Below, piece after piece: positions 18,174 to 27,014 of a stretch of 64,000 nucleotides of DNA. The notes under the pieces are model-generated. The model was not told where the DNA came from. It saw nothing but the letters and a program-made list of their open reading frames with translations, and did no database searches. The first letter of the stretch is position 1. Each line of letters begins with the position of its first letter. A program made the translations under genes and the position numbers. The DNA comes from Herbidospora daliensis (GTDB taxonomy: Bacteria > Actinomycetota > Actinomycetes > Streptosporangiales > Streptosporangiaceae): contig NZ_BBXF01000002.1 in NCBI RefSeq assembly GCF_001570585.1, forward strand, positions 1,252,077 through 1,316,076, given 5' to 3'.

Positions 18174-18746
18174 GTGGAAGCGTTCTGGATCTCCCTCGCC
18201 GTGATCTTCGTGGCGGAGCTGGGCGACAAGAGCCAGCTCATGGCCATGACCTTCGCCACCAGGTTCCGGCCCCTTCCGGTCCTGGCCGGCATCACGATCG
18301 CGACGACCGTCGTCCACCTGTTCTCCGTCGCGCTCGGCGGTCTCATCGGCGACCACCTCCCCACGACCGCGATCTCCATCGCGGCCGGCATCGCCTTCCT
18401 CGGCTTCGCGGCCTGGACGCTGCGCGGCGACTCCCTGACCGACGAGGAGGCCGAGAAGGCCAAGCGGGCCACCAAGTCGGTGCTGCTGGCCGTGACGGTC
18501 GCGTTCTTCCTGAGCGAGCTCGGCGACAAGACCATGCTCGCCACCATCACCCTGGCCACCCAGTACGGCTGGGTCGGCACCTGGATCGGCTCCACGGTCG
18601 GCATGGTGGCCGCCGACGCGCTGGCCATCGTGGTCGGCGGGCTGCTGGGCAGGCACCTGCCGGAGAAGTGGATCAAGTACGGCGCGGCCGGCGCCTTCGC
18701 CGTCTTCGGGGTCCTCCTGCTGCTGGAGCCGGTGTGGGCTAGTTGA
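18174..18746 (+). CDS. TMEM165/GDT1-family manganese exporter
   Basis: 190 aa, six predicted membrane helices in two homologous halves. Each half has the family E-x-G-D-K-(S/T) motif: AELGDKSQ near residue 15 and SELGDKTM near 115. GDT1/MneA proteins are cation exporters for Mn2+ (and Ca2+) in the cytoplasmic membrane. The start is the GTG at 18174, with SD GAAAGG 9 nt upstream inside the riboswitch platform. The last 8 bp overlap the end of the convergent LAL regulator. Confidence 0.93.
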   Translation: MEAFWISLAVIFVAELGDKSQLMAMTFATRFRPLPVLAGITIATTVVHLFSVALGGLIGDHLPTTAISIAAGIAFLGFAAWTLRGDSLTDEEAEKAKRATKSVLLAVTVAFFLSELGDKTMLATITLATQYGWVGTWIGSTVGMVAADALAIVVGGLLGRHLPEKWIKYGAAGAFAVFGVLLLLEPVWAS

Positions 18747-21597
18747 GCAGGGACATCCGGTGGGCCGCCGCCGCGGCCTCGCCCCGGGTCGAGACGCTCA
18801 GTTTGGCCAGGATGTTCGAGACGTGCACGCTGGCGGTCTTCGCCGAGATCGTCAGCGTCTGGGCGATGTCGCGGTTCGACCGGCCCTCGGTGAGCAGCCG
18901 CAGCACCTCGACCTCACGCGGGGTCAGCAGGGCGGCCGTCTCGGCCGGGGTGTCGGTCAGGGCGATGCCCGACCGGCGCGTCAGCGCCTCGATCTGCTCC
19001 TTCATCGGGACGGCGCCCAGGTCGGTCGCGAGGGCGTGGGCCTCGCGCAGGCGGACCGCCATGCCGTCGCGGTCGAGGCCGTGCGCGGCCATGAGCAGGT
19101 TGCGGGCCCGCTGGTAGGGACGCTTCAGGACGGCCCAGCACGCCGCCGCGCCGTCGAAGTCCTGCCGGCACTCGCGTTCGTAGGCCTCGCTGACCCTGCC
19201 CTTGGCGACCATGGCGGTGCGGAGCACGTCGGCCCGCTCGCGCAGGGCCCTGGCCCGGTTGGGGCTGATCGGCAGCGCGGCGTCGCTCACCCGGTAGATC
19301 ATCGCCAGCAGGCGCCAGCCGAGCATGGGCTTGCGGGACAGCGGGGTCGTGCCGAGGGCGATCTCGGCCCTGGTCAGGGCCGCCTCCGGGGCGCCGGTCA
19401 GCAGGAACCACTGCAGGGCCAGCCGGGTGTTGAGGGTGCGCTCCTGGGTCCAGTCTTCGGGACGGTCGGACAGCGCGCCCACCTCGGTCAGGTCGGCGAG
19501 GACCTGTTCGAGCTGGCCCCTGGCCATGCCGATCTGGGCGCGCATGCGCAGCAGGTGCCAGCGGTTGCGCGGGGACGGGTCGAAGATCAGCGACCGGGTG
19601 ATGATGTCGAGGGCCTCGTCCCAGCGGCCCAGCGATTCGAGCGCCTCGGCCCGGTTATTGGCGATGAAGACGCCCTGGTTCCGGTAGCGGCCGTACTTCT
19701 TGGCCAGTTTCTCGCCCTCGACGGCCAGCGCGATGGCCTCCTCGGAGCGGCCCAGGTTCTCCAGGGCGTCGACGTTGTTGGCCAGGGCCCGCAGCACCAC
19801 CTGGCCCGCCTTCACCCGGGTGCCGATGGCCTGGGCGCGGGAGTTGGTGGCCAGCGCCACCTCCAGGTCGTCGCTGATGGAGTGGCCGAGCGCGAGGTTC
19901 ATCAGGAGGTCGGCCTCCTGGCGCTCGTCGCCCATCTCGCGCGCGTTCCGCAGCGCCTCCTGGGTCAGGGCGGTGCCCTCGACGATCTCGTCGGCCATGA
20001 TCAGCAGGGTGCCGAGGCGGGTCAGGACGAGGGTCCGGGTCTCGCTGGGCAGCGGGACCAGCCGCTCGGCCCGGCGCAGGTCGTCGATCGCGCCGACCCG
20101 GCCGCGGTGCTTCTTGCAGTTGGCCATCCGGACCAGCAGTTCGGCGACCCGCTCGGGCGCGGTGTGGTCGTCGAGTTCGGCCAGCGCGGCCTTCACGTAT
20201 TTCATGGCCCGGTCGATGTCGCCGGCCGAGTAGGCGCCCTCGGAGGCGCGCTCCAGCACGGTGGCGTGGTCGGCGCCGATGCGCTGCGCGGCGTCCGGGA
20301 CCTTGTCCCAGAGCATCAGCACCCGTTCGAGCAGCTGGACCTTCTCGGTGTACGCGAACGCCTTGTGGGCCTTGGCCGAGGCCTCCCAGGCCGAGATGAG
20401 GGCCCACAGGTCGTTCCTGGCCGAGTGCCAGTGGTGGGCGATCTCGATGGCGGCCCGTCCCTGCGGGACCAGGGCGCGGTCGCGGTCGATCTCCTCGGCG
20501 AAGCGGGAGTGCAGCCGGGTGTGCTCACCGGGCAGCAGTTCGTCGTGGACGGCCTCGCGGATCAGCGCGTGCCGGAAGGTGTAGGCGCGGCCGTCGCTGA
20601 TCTGGATGACGTTGCCGGCCACGGCGGGCCTGATCGCGTCCTCCAGATCGGCCTCCGACAGGCCGCTGACCGCGCACAGCAGGTCGTGGCCGACCCGGTT
20701 GCCCCCGGCGGCGGCGATGCGCAGCACCCGCTGGGTCTCGTCGGGCAGCCGCTCCACCTGGCCGATGATCAGGTCGTGCAGCGACTCGGGGAGGGTCTCG
20801 CCGCCGAGGCAGTCGAGCAGCGCCTCCACGAACAGCGGGATGCCCGCGCTGCGGTCGAAGACCGTCGAGACCCGGCTGTAGGTGGGCGTGCTGCCGAGGA
20901 TGGCCGCCATCTGGCGGGCCACCTCGTCTTCGGTGAAGCGGGGCACCTCGATCTTGGTGATCCCGCCGACCCGGGTGAGCTCGGCGAGCACCGGCCGGAG
21001 CGGATGGGTGCGGTGAAGTTCGTCCGACCGGTACGTCAGCACCATGAGCATCGGGATCGCCGAGACGTTCCGGCTCAGGAAGGCGATGAGGTCACGGCTC
21101 GACCGGTCGGCCCAGTGGATGTCCTCGATGACCAGGACCATCGGGCGGCGCTCGGCGAGCCGTTCCAGCAACGTCAGTATCTGTTCGAACAGGCGGGCCC
21201 TGGCCGTGTCGGTCTCGATGTCGCCGCTCGGCTCACCGAACTCCGGCAGCAGCCGGGCCAGGTCGCGGGCCGCGCCCTCGGGCAGCAGCGCCGCCACGTC
21301 CGCGGCCCCCATGTCGCGGACGAGCTGGCGCAGCACCGCCGTGAAGGGCGCGTACGCGAGACCTTCTGTGGACAACTCGACACAACCGCCGACGAAGACC
21401 TGCGCTCCGGCGGCGGCGGCCTGCTCGGCGAACCGCGTGACCAGCCGGGTCTTGCCGACCCCCGCCTCACCGCCCACCAGCACGGCGGCGGCGGCCTGCT
21501 CACGGGCCTGGTCGAAGATCTCGCCGAGCGACTTCAGCTCGGTCTCCCGTCCGACGAAGACGGGGCTAACGGCCCGACCCATCATGTCGTCCAGCAT
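18739..21597 (-). CDS. LAL-type LuxR-family transcriptional regulator
   Basis: 952 aa. N-terminal ATPase (VFVGRETELKSL, Walker A GGEAGVGKTR near residue 42, Walker B VLVIEDIHWADR near 155), a long helical TPR-like middle and a C-terminal LuxR helix-turn-helix (LLTPREVEVLRLLTEGRSNRDIAQ...SVHVSNILAKLSVSTRGEA). LAL regulators usually act as activators of secondary metabolism or sugar use. M1 at 21597, M5 and M6 are all possible starts. It stands alone with a perfect hairpin in front of it, so it is probably a single transcription unit. Confidence 0.93.
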   Translation of the reverse strand: MLDDMMGRAVSPVFVGRETELKSLGEIFDQAREQAAAAVLVGGEAGVGKTRLVTRFAEQAAAAGAQVFVGGCVELSTEGLAYAPFTAVLRQLVRDMGAADVAALLPEGAARDLARLLPEFGEPSGDIETDTARARLFEQILTLLERLAERRPMVLVIEDIHWADRSSRDLIAFLSRNVSAIPMLMVLTYRSDELHRTHPLRPVLAELTRVGGITKIEVPRFTEDEVARQMAAILGSTPTYSRVSTVFDRSAGIPLFVEALLDCLGGETLPESLHDLIIGQVERLPDETQRVLRIAAAGGNRVGHDLLCAVSGLSEADLEDAIRPAVAGNVIQISDGRAYTFRHALIREAVHDELLPGEHTRLHSRFAEEIDRDRALVPQGRAAIEIAHHWHSARNDLWALISAWEASAKAHKAFAYTEKVQLLERVLMLWDKVPDAAQRIGADHATVLERASEGAYSAGDIDRAMKYVKAALAELDDHTAPERVAELLVRMANCKKHRGRVGAIDDLRRAERLVPLPSETRTLVLTRLGTLLIMADEIVEGTALTQEALRNAREMGDERQEADLLMNLALGHSISDDLEVALATNSRAQAIGTRVKAGQVVLRALANNVDALENLGRSEEAIALAVEGEKLAKKYGRYRNQGVFIANNRAEALESLGRWDEALDIITRSLIFDPSPRNRWHLLRMRAQIGMARGQLEQVLADLTEVGALSDRPEDWTQERTLNTRLALQWFLLTGAPEAALTRAEIALGTTPLSRKPMLGWRLLAMIYRVSDAALPISPNRARALRERADVLRTAMVAKGRVSEAYERECRQDFDGAAACWAVLKRPYQRARNLLMAAHGLDRDGMAVRLREAHALATDLGAVPMKEQIEALTRRSGIALTDTPAETAALLTPREVEVLRLLTEGRSNRDIAQTLTISAKTASVHVSNILAKLSVSTRGEAAAAAHRMSLLN

Positions 21598-21640
21598 GTC
21601 ATGCCTACTCGGTGGGATTCGCGCCTATTTACGGGGGTTG

Positions 21641-21678
21641 AGATGCCAGGCCGGGAGGGAGGTTCCGGCCTGGCATCT
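21641..21678 (-). terminator. 14-bp perfect hairpin upstream of the LAL gene
   Basis: AGATGCCAGGCCGG (21641-21654) pairs perfectly with CCGGCCTGGCATCT (21665-21678), loop 10 nt. It lies between the stop of the 52-aa gene and the LAL start, both on the minus strand, so it should isolate the two transcripts. Confidence 0.7.
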
Positions 21679-21687
21679 GGACGCGCG

Positions 21688-21846
21688 TCACTGGGAACGG
21701 AACTTGCCGAGGCTCGCCCGGAGCCGGTGATGCCCGCCCCGCTCGCGCGCCTTCTCCGCCTCACGGACGCGGCGGTAGGTGGTCGCCTCGTTCTGGAGCT
21801 CGGCGACCCGGTTGATGATGATCTGGTAGTGAAGCTCGGGAGCCAT
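21688..21846 (-). CDS. small basic helical protein
   Basis: 52 aa from the ATG at 21846, which has a strong SD (CCAAGGAGAAG). The sequence APELHYQIIINRVAELQNEATTYRRVREAEKARERGGHH is helical and strongly charged, with a basic C-terminus; it might bind nucleic acid or form a coiled coil. An ORF extension upstream to 21927 lacks an SD. Family unknown. Confidence 0.7.
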   Translation of the reverse strand: MAPELHYQIIINRVAELQNEATTYRRVREAEKARERGGHHRLRASLGKFRSQ

Positions 21847-21950
21847 CTGGCTTCTCCTTGGTTCTTGTACGTGTCGATTAGGCAGATTCACTAGCGCGAG
21901 CCACGGTCGGCCTTCGGCCGCCCGCATCTCGCTTCCTTACACACTCAAGA

Positions 21951-22041
21951 TTCGTCCTAAGACCCCCTCCGCCACATCGGGCGGATGCCTTATCTCCCGT
22001 GGGCGGGGTGTGGATTCGTACCTAAGACCCCGCTTAGGACG
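21951..22041. promoter_or_regulatory. direct repeat and palindromes upstream of deoC
   Basis: TTCGTCCTAAGACCCC at 21951-21966 recurs as TTCGTACCTAAGACCCC at 22015-22031. The second copy extends into the palindrome CCTAAGACCCCGCTTAGG (22021-22038). A TCCGCC/GGCGGA hairpin lies between. These sit in the 280-bp gap between the divergent 52-aa gene and deoC and look like a regulator site. Confidence 0.45.
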
Positions 22042-22125
22042 GTTGTGAGATGTGCCAAAAACGGACCGGCAGTGTCGTGAGCACCCGGTTTGGCATCGTT
22101 CCGCCAGGTCGGCGATGCTGGGGAG

Positions 22126-23055
22126 GTGTCAATTCCGACTGCCTCGTCCAACGCCTCGCTCCGGGCGTTCCTGCACGGACTGCCCGGTGTCGACCGGGTC
22201 GGCGCCGACGCCAGGGCCGCCGGGCTGGGCACCCGATCGATCAAGACCACGGCCAAACGCCAGGCCATCGACATGGCCATCTCCATGGTCGACCTCACGA
22301 CCCTGGAGGGCGCCGACACCCGCGGCAAGGTCCGGGCGATGTGCGCCAAGGCCGTCCACCCCGATCCGACCGACCCGACGGTTCCCCGGGTCGCGGCGGT
22401 CTGCGTCTACCCCGACCTGGTGGCCGAGGCCCGCGACGTCGTCGGCTCGTCGGGGGTGAAGGTGGCCTCGGTCGCCACCGCGTTCCCCAGCGGGCGCTCC
22501 TCCCTTGAGGTGAAGGTCGCCGACACCGCCATGGCGGTCGCCGCCGGAGCCGACGAGATCGACATGGTCATCGACCGGGGCGCGTTCCTGTCGGGCGACT
22601 ACGTCAAGGTCTTCGAGGAGATCCAGGCGATCAAGGAGGCCTGCGGCGAGGCCCACCTGAAGGTCATCCTGGAGACCGGCGAACTGGCCACCTACGACAA
22701 CGTGCGCCGCGCGTCGTGGCTGGCGATGCTGGCCGGGGGAGACTTCATCAAGACGTCCACCGGAAAGGTGCAGCCGGCCGCCACGCTGCCGGTGACGCTG
22801 GTCATGCTGGAGGCGGTGCGCGACTTCCGCGACCGTGAGGGCCGCATGGTGGGGGTGAAGCCGGCCGGGGGGATCCGTACGACCAAGGACGCGATCAAGA
22901 TGCTCGTGCTGGTCAACGAGACCGCCGGGCCCGACTGGCTCGACCCCGACTGGTTCCGGCTCGGCGCGTCGTCGGTACTCAACGACCTGCTGATGCAGCG
23001 CCAGAAGCTCACCACCGGCCGTTACGCCGGCCCCGACTACTTCACCCTGGACTGA
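22126..23055 (+). CDS. deoC: deoxyribose-phosphate aldolase
   Basis: About 309 aa. Class I aldolase cleaving deoxyribose 5-phosphate to glyceraldehyde 3-phosphate and acetaldehyde. Motifs: AISMVDLTTLEGADT, VCVYPDLV, GADEIDMVIDRGAFLSGDY, LKVILETGEL and the Schiff-base Lys in GGDFIKTSTGKVQPAAT, then VGVKPAGGIRTTKDA. Start is uncertain. The GTG at 22126 has a GGGGAG directly against it with no spacing; a TTG at 22090 would lengthen the protein by 12 residues. Acetaldehyde removal fits the aldehyde dehydrogenase gene one base downstream. Confidence 0.9.
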   Translation: MSIPTASSNASLRAFLHGLPGVDRVGADARAAGLGTRSIKTTAKRQAIDMAISMVDLTTLEGADTRGKVRAMCAKAVHPDPTDPTVPRVAAVCVYPDLVAEARDVVGSSGVKVASVATAFPSGRSSLEVKVADTAMAVAAGADEIDMVIDRGAFLSGDYVKVFEEIQAIKEACGEAHLKVILETGELATYDNVRRASWLAMLAGGDFIKTSTGKVQPAATLPVTLVMLEAVRDFRDREGRMVGVKPAGGIRTTKDAIKMLVLVNETAGPDWLDPDWFRLGASSVLNDLLMQRQKLTTGRYAGPDYFTLD

Positions 23056-23056
23056 G

Positions 23057-24484
23057 ATGATCTTCGAGTACGCACCGGCGCCCGAGTCGCGCGAGGTCGT
23101 CGACATCAGACCGTCGTACGGGCTCTTCATCAACGGCGAGTTCGTGGACGGGTCCGGAACTCCCTTCAAGACCGTCAACCCCGCCTCCGAGGAGACCCTC
23201 GCCGAGGTCGCCACCGCCACCGAGGCCGACGTCGACCGGGCCGTGCAGGCCGCCCGCAAGGCGTTCGGCGTGTGGTCGGCGCTGCCCGGCTCCGAGCGGG
23301 CCAAGTACCTGTTCCGGATCGCCCGGATCATCCAGGAACGCGCCCGCGAGCTGGCCGTCCTGGAGTCGCTCGACAACGGCAAGCCGATCAAGGAGTCGCG
23401 CGACGTCGACCTCCCCCTGGTCGCCGCCCACTTCTTCTACTACGCCGGCTGGGCCGACAAGCTCCAGTACGCCGGCTACGGCACCACCCCGCTCGGCGTC
23501 GCCGGGCAGGTCATCCCGTGGAACTTCCCGCTGCTGATGCTGGCCTGGAAGATCGCGCCCGCGCTGGCCTGCGGCAACACGGTCGTGCTGAAGCCGGCCG
23601 AGACCACGCCGCTGACCGCGTTGTTGTTCGCCGAGATCTGCCAGCAGGCCGACCTGCCCCCGGGTGTGGTCAACATCGTGACCGGCGCGGGCGAGACCGG
23701 CGCCGCCGTCGTCGGCCACCCCGACGTCGACAAGGTCGCCTTCACCGGTTCCACCGAGGTCGGCCGCCTGATCGCGCGCGCGGTCGCCGGCACGAACAAG
23801 AAGGTGACCCTCGAACTCGGCGGCAAGGCCGCCAACATCGTCTTCGACGACGCCGCCATCGACCAGGCCGTCGAGGGCATCGTCACCGGCATCTTCTTCA
23901 ACCAGGGCCACGTCTGCTGCGCCGGGTCGCGCCTGCTGGTGCAGGAGTCGGTCGCCGAGGAGCTGCTGTCGTCGCTCAAGCGCCGCCTGTCGACGCTGCG
24001 GCTCGGCGACCCGCTCGACAAGAACACCGACATCGGCGCGATCAACTCGGCCGCCCAGCTCGCCAAGATCCGCGAACTGTCGGAGGCGGGCGAGGCCGAG
24101 GGCGCCGACCGCTGGTCGCCGGCCTGCCCGCTGCCCGACAAGGGCTTCTGGTTCCCGCCGACCGTCTTCACCGGCGTCTCCCAGTCCCACCGGATCGCCC
24201 GCGAGGAGATCTTCGGCCCGGTCCTGTCGGTCCTCACCTTCCGCACCCCCGCCGAGGCCGTCGAGAAGGCGAACAACACGCCCTACGGCCTGTCGGCCGG
24301 CGTCTGGACCGAGAAGGCGTCGCGGATGTTGTGGATGGCCAACCGGCTGCGGGCCGGGGTCGTGTGGTCGAACACCTTCAACAAGTTCGACCCGACCTCG
24401 CCGTTCGGCGGTTACAAGGAGTCCGGCTACGGGCGTGAGGGCGGTCGCCACGGTCTCGAGGCGTACCTGAAGGAGATCTCGTGA
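23057..24484 (+). CDS. aldehyde dehydrogenase family protein
   Basis: 475 aa. Full-length NAD(P)-dependent ALDH: GQVIPWNFPLLML near residue 155, FTGSTEVGR near 230, catalytic Glu in VTLELGGKAANIV and catalytic Cys in NQGHVCCAGSRL, then EEIFGPVLSVL. Starts one base after deoC stops. It can oxidise acetaldehyde or another aldehyde made in deoxynucleoside breakdown. The following ALDH-like gene overlaps it by 4 bp, and this deoC-ALDH-ALDH order is, as far as I recall, common in actinobacteria. Confidence 0.94.
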   Translation: MIFEYAPAPESREVVDIRPSYGLFINGEFVDGSGTPFKTVNPASEETLAEVATATEADVDRAVQAARKAFGVWSALPGSERAKYLFRIARIIQERARELAVLESLDNGKPIKESRDVDLPLVAAHFFYYAGWADKLQYAGYGTTPLGVAGQVIPWNFPLLMLAWKIAPALACGNTVVLKPAETTPLTALLFAEICQQADLPPGVVNIVTGAGETGAAVVGHPDVDKVAFTGSTEVGRLIARAVAGTNKKVTLELGGKAANIVFDDAAIDQAVEGIVTGIFFNQGHVCCAGSRLLVQESVAEELLSSLKRRLSTLRLGDPLDKNTDIGAINSAAQLAKIRELSEAGEAEGADRWSPACPLPDKGFWFPPTVFTGVSQSHRIAREEIFGPVLSVLTFRTPAEAVEKANNTPYGLSAGVWTEKASRMLWMANRLRAGVVWSNTFNKFDPTSPFGGYKESGYGREGGRHGLEAYLKEIS

Positions 24485-25344
24485 GCGAGCGGCTGTCGGT
24501 GCGGAAGACGTACAAGCTGTACATCGGCGGTGCGTTCCCACGGTCGGAGAGCGGGAGGTCCTACGTCGTGACCGGCGCCAAGGGCGAGTTCCTCGCCAAC
24601 GCGTCCAAGGCGTCCCGCAAGGACGTGCGCGACGCCGTGACCGCGGCCCGCAAGGCCTTCCCGGGCTGGTCGTCCGCGACCGCCTACAACCGGGGCCAGA
24701 TCCTCTACCGGATCGCCGAGATGCTCGAAGGCCGCCGCGCCCAGTTCGTCTCGGAGGTCGCCGAGGCCGACGGCGTGTCGGGCAAGAAGGCCGGAGAACT
24801 CGTCGACGCGGCGGTCGACCGCCTGGTCTGGTACGCGGGCTGGTCCGACAAGATCTCATCTCTTCGCGGGTCCGCCAACCCCGTCGCCGGCCCCTACTTC
24901 AACCTGTCGACCCCTGAGCCGACCGGCGTGGTCGGGGTCGTGGCTCCGCCGATGGGCCCGCTGTTCGGGCTGGTCTCGGTGATCGCGCCGGTGATCGTGA
25001 CGGGCAACACGTGCGTCGTGATCGCCTCGGAGCGGGCGCCGCTGCCGTCGATCACGCTGGCCGAGGTGCTGGCGACCTCCGACCTGCCGGGCGGGGTGGT
25101 CAACATCCTGACCGGGTCTGCCGGTGAGATGGCGCCGTGGCTGGCCGGTCACATGGACGTCAACGGGCTCGACCTCACCGGGGCCGACGCCGAGCTGGCG
25201 CAGAAGTGCGAGGAACTGGCGGCCGAGAACCTGAAGCGGGTGCTGCGGCCCAACGGGAAGACCGACTGGGCGGCCGATCCGGGGACGGGACGCATGACGG
25301 CGTTCCTGGAGACCAAGACGGTCTGGCACCCGATCGGGATCTGA
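24481..25344 (+). CDS. truncated aldehyde-dehydrogenase-like protein (no catalytic half)
   Basis: 287 aa. The N-terminal coenzyme-binding part is clear (YKLYIGGAFPRSESGRSYVV, AFPGWSSATAYNRGQILYRIAEMLE, GVVGVVAPPMGPLFGLVSV, VVIASERAPLPSITLAEVL), but the region carrying the catalytic Cys and the C-terminal domain is missing. The usual ELGG segment is replaced by DADLAQKCEELAA. It starts in GTGA overlapping the stop of the full ALDH. It probably assembles with the full enzyme as a structural or regulatory subunit. Because the frame is intact and the overlap conserved-looking, I do not call it a pseudogene. Confidence 0.85.
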   Translation: MSERLSVRKTYKLYIGGAFPRSESGRSYVVTGAKGEFLANASKASRKDVRDAVTAARKAFPGWSSATAYNRGQILYRIAEMLEGRRAQFVSEVAEADGVSGKKAGELVDAAVDRLVWYAGWSDKISSLRGSANPVAGPYFNLSTPEPTGVVGVVAPPMGPLFGLVSVIAPVIVTGNTCVVIASERAPLPSITLAEVLATSDLPGGVVNILTGSAGEMAPWLAGHMDVNGLDLTGADAELAQKCEELAAENLKRVLRPNGKTDWAADPGTGRMTAFLETKTVWHPIGI

Positions 25345-25345
25345 T

Positions 25346-25364
25346 CGGCCTCTACAAGAGGCCG
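25346..25364. terminator. hairpin between convergent genes
   Basis: CGGCCTCT (25346-25353) pairs with AGAGGCCG (25357-25364), 3-nt loop, between the ALDH-like gene and the end of the PIN-like gene. Confidence 0.6.
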
Positions 25365-25900
25365 TGTCGACGGGCGAACTCGCCGAAGGCCGATCCGGAA
25401 CAGGGCAACCGCATTTCTGTGGCGATCAACGCGTCCACGATGTTCCCTGCGGATACTTCGGTGAGTTTGCCCTTCTGGCATGCGACGGCGAGCAGCCAGA
25501 GCGTTCCGTGCACCTCCAGGCCGTGGGCGGCTGCCACGATCTTCGCCCGCTGGTCGTCGGTGATCGCGATGCCGCCGTCGAGTTCAGCGGCGGAGAAGAC
25601 GCTCGCCTCGCCGCGATCACGTTGCGTCGAGCCGATGCGCCGGGTCCATTTGACGAAACCGTCGAGTGCCTCCCGCGAGGACAGCGTGACTATCCCGAGC
25701 CAGTCGGCGTCGAGTACGTTCCGCAGGAGCGGGTGATCGGGCAGCCCGCTGCGGATCTCCTCGCGGACGATCTCCGTGGTAAGGCAGGGCGTCCCGACCA
25801 TGAGGTCGCGCAGAACGTCGAGCCGCTCGGCGCGGGCGAAATGGCTCAGACAAGGGGCATCGAAGACGAGGGGAGTCGACGTCACGGCGTGGAGTCGCAC
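25352..25900 (-). CDS. PIN-like (DUF3368-type) predicted nuclease
   Basis: 182 aa. Acidic positions of a PIN fold can be followed: VFDAP near residue 14, TTEIVREEI near 42, RGEASVFSAAEL near 95 and the final AITDDQRAKIVAAAHGL near 113, the last two with the spacing seen in DUF3368 PIN proteins. PIN domains are RNases and frequent toxins. It overlaps the 3' end of the Xre-ImmA gene by 19 bp, so the two are co-translated. Function as a toxin is inferred from context. Confidence 0.75.
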   Translation of the reverse strand: MRLHAVTSTPLVFDAPCLSHFARAERLDVLRDLMVGTPCLTTEIVREEIRSGLPDHPLLRNVLDADWLGIVTLSSREALDGFVKWTRRIGSTQRDRGEASVFSAAELDGGIAITDDQRAKIVAAAHGLEVHGTLWLLAVACQKGKLTEVSAGNIVDALIATEMRLPCSGSAFGEFARRHGLL

Positions 25901-26970
25901 TCCTCCTGCAGGGGCAGGTCGTCTGCATCGATGTGGCCGCGCATCATCTCGACCGCACGTGAGGTCGTGATGAGCCGCTTCTGGTAGGCCTCGAAGACGG
26001 CATGCGCGTAACCGGGTGGCACCCGGATCGACTCAAGATCGGGTTGTGGCGCCCAGCCGATGGCTTCCTTGAGCTCCGCCTTCGTGGGGTTTCGCCGCTT
26101 CATGACGCCGGCGGCGTCACGTGTGAGGAATTCGGCCTGGACGGCTTGGCGAACGGTCAGCGACCACGATGTCCGGTATCGCGCCGACACCCGCACCAGC
26201 GACTCCCGGAGGTCGCCGGAGGGCAGGCCACGGAAGACGTCCGACGGAATCAGGAGTTCGGCGGCGAAAGCGTCGACGACGGCTTCCCGCTCTTCGCGCG
26301 AGGTGCCGACCCCGAGGTCCGCAGAGTATTCGTCGCCGATGATGAGGTGCCCGAGCTCGTGGGCGGCGGTCGCGCGGCGGCGTCCCGGGTCGCCCTGCCT
26401 GCTCACCACGGCGGCCGCCACGTCGTCGTCCACCGCCGATGCGCCGTCTCCGGGCACGTCGACGACGGCGACGAGCTGTCCCACCTGCTCACAGATCGAG
26501 ATCAGCGATTCGATCGGCCGATCGCCCAGGTCGACGGTCTCCCTGACCCAGCGCGCCGCCCTTCGGGCACTGGCCGCGTTCGAGATCGTCATAGGAGGCC
26601 GCTTGATCGCCGGAACGGCCAGCAGCTCCATTTCCACCAGTTGCCGGATGTCCGCCAGCCAGGAGGACAACGCGACGCCCAGATGGAACGACTGGCGCCC
26701 GGCGTCCGTGGCGGTGTCTTCGGTCAGCTGGGCACGGCGGGAGATGACCGGCGGAGGCGTGCTGATCAGGTAGTCGAGCGGGACGCCGAGGATGTCGGAC
26801 AGCCGGATGAGCTCCAGGGCGTCGATACGGCGGATGCCGAGCTCGATCTTGGCGACCATGGTGCGGTCGAGGCCCAGCGCGCGGGCGAGCTCCTCCTGCG
26901 ACAACGCGGCAGCCAGCCTGCCTTCGCGTACCCGCTCACCGACGTCGGCCCACTGCTCCGGGTCCTTCAT
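25882..26970 (-). CDS. Xre helix-turn-helix plus ImmA/IrrE metallopeptidase
   Basis: 362 aa. N-terminal Xre HTH at ~10-65 (LSQEELARALGLDRTMVAKIELG, LSDILGVPLDYLI) and a C-terminal COG2856 peptidase with the zinc motif HELGH in TAAHELGHLIIGDEYSAD and the following DAFAAELLIPS. ImmA/IrrE proteins cleave repressors after a signal; here repressor and protease are fused. It shares a transcript with the PIN-like gene. A perfect 15-bp palindrome one base before the ATG suggests autoregulation. The ATG at 26970 has no SD; GATTAT upstream is a possible -10 for a leaderless mRNA. Confidence 0.88.
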   Translation of the reverse strand: MKDPEQWADVGERVREGRLAAALSQEELARALGLDRTMVAKIELGIRRIDALELIRLSDILGVPLDYLISTPPPVISRRAQLTEDTATDAGRQSFHLGVALSSWLADIRQLVEMELLAVPAIKRPPMTISNAASARRAARWVRETVDLGDRPIESLISICEQVGQLVAVVDVPGDGASAVDDDVAAAVVSRQGDPGRRRATAAHELGHLIIGDEYSADLGVGTSREEREAVVDAFAAELLIPSDVFRGLPSGDLRESLVRVSARYRTSWSLTVRQAVQAEFLTRDAAGVMKRRNPTKAELKEAIGWAPQPDLESIRVPPGYAHAVFEAYQKRLITTSRAVEMMRGHIDADDLPLQEECDSTP

Positions 26971-26971
26971 G

Positions 26972-26986
26972 GTGCGATAATCGCAC
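26972..26986. promoter_or_regulatory. palindromic operator of the Xre-ImmA gene
   Basis: GTGCGATAATCGCAC, a perfect 7-1-7 palindrome one base upstream of the start codon and overlapping the possible -10 (GATTAT on the minus strand). Confidence 0.6.
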
Positions 26987-27014
26987 GCGCCAAATACTTC
27001 GGATACCCGATGTG

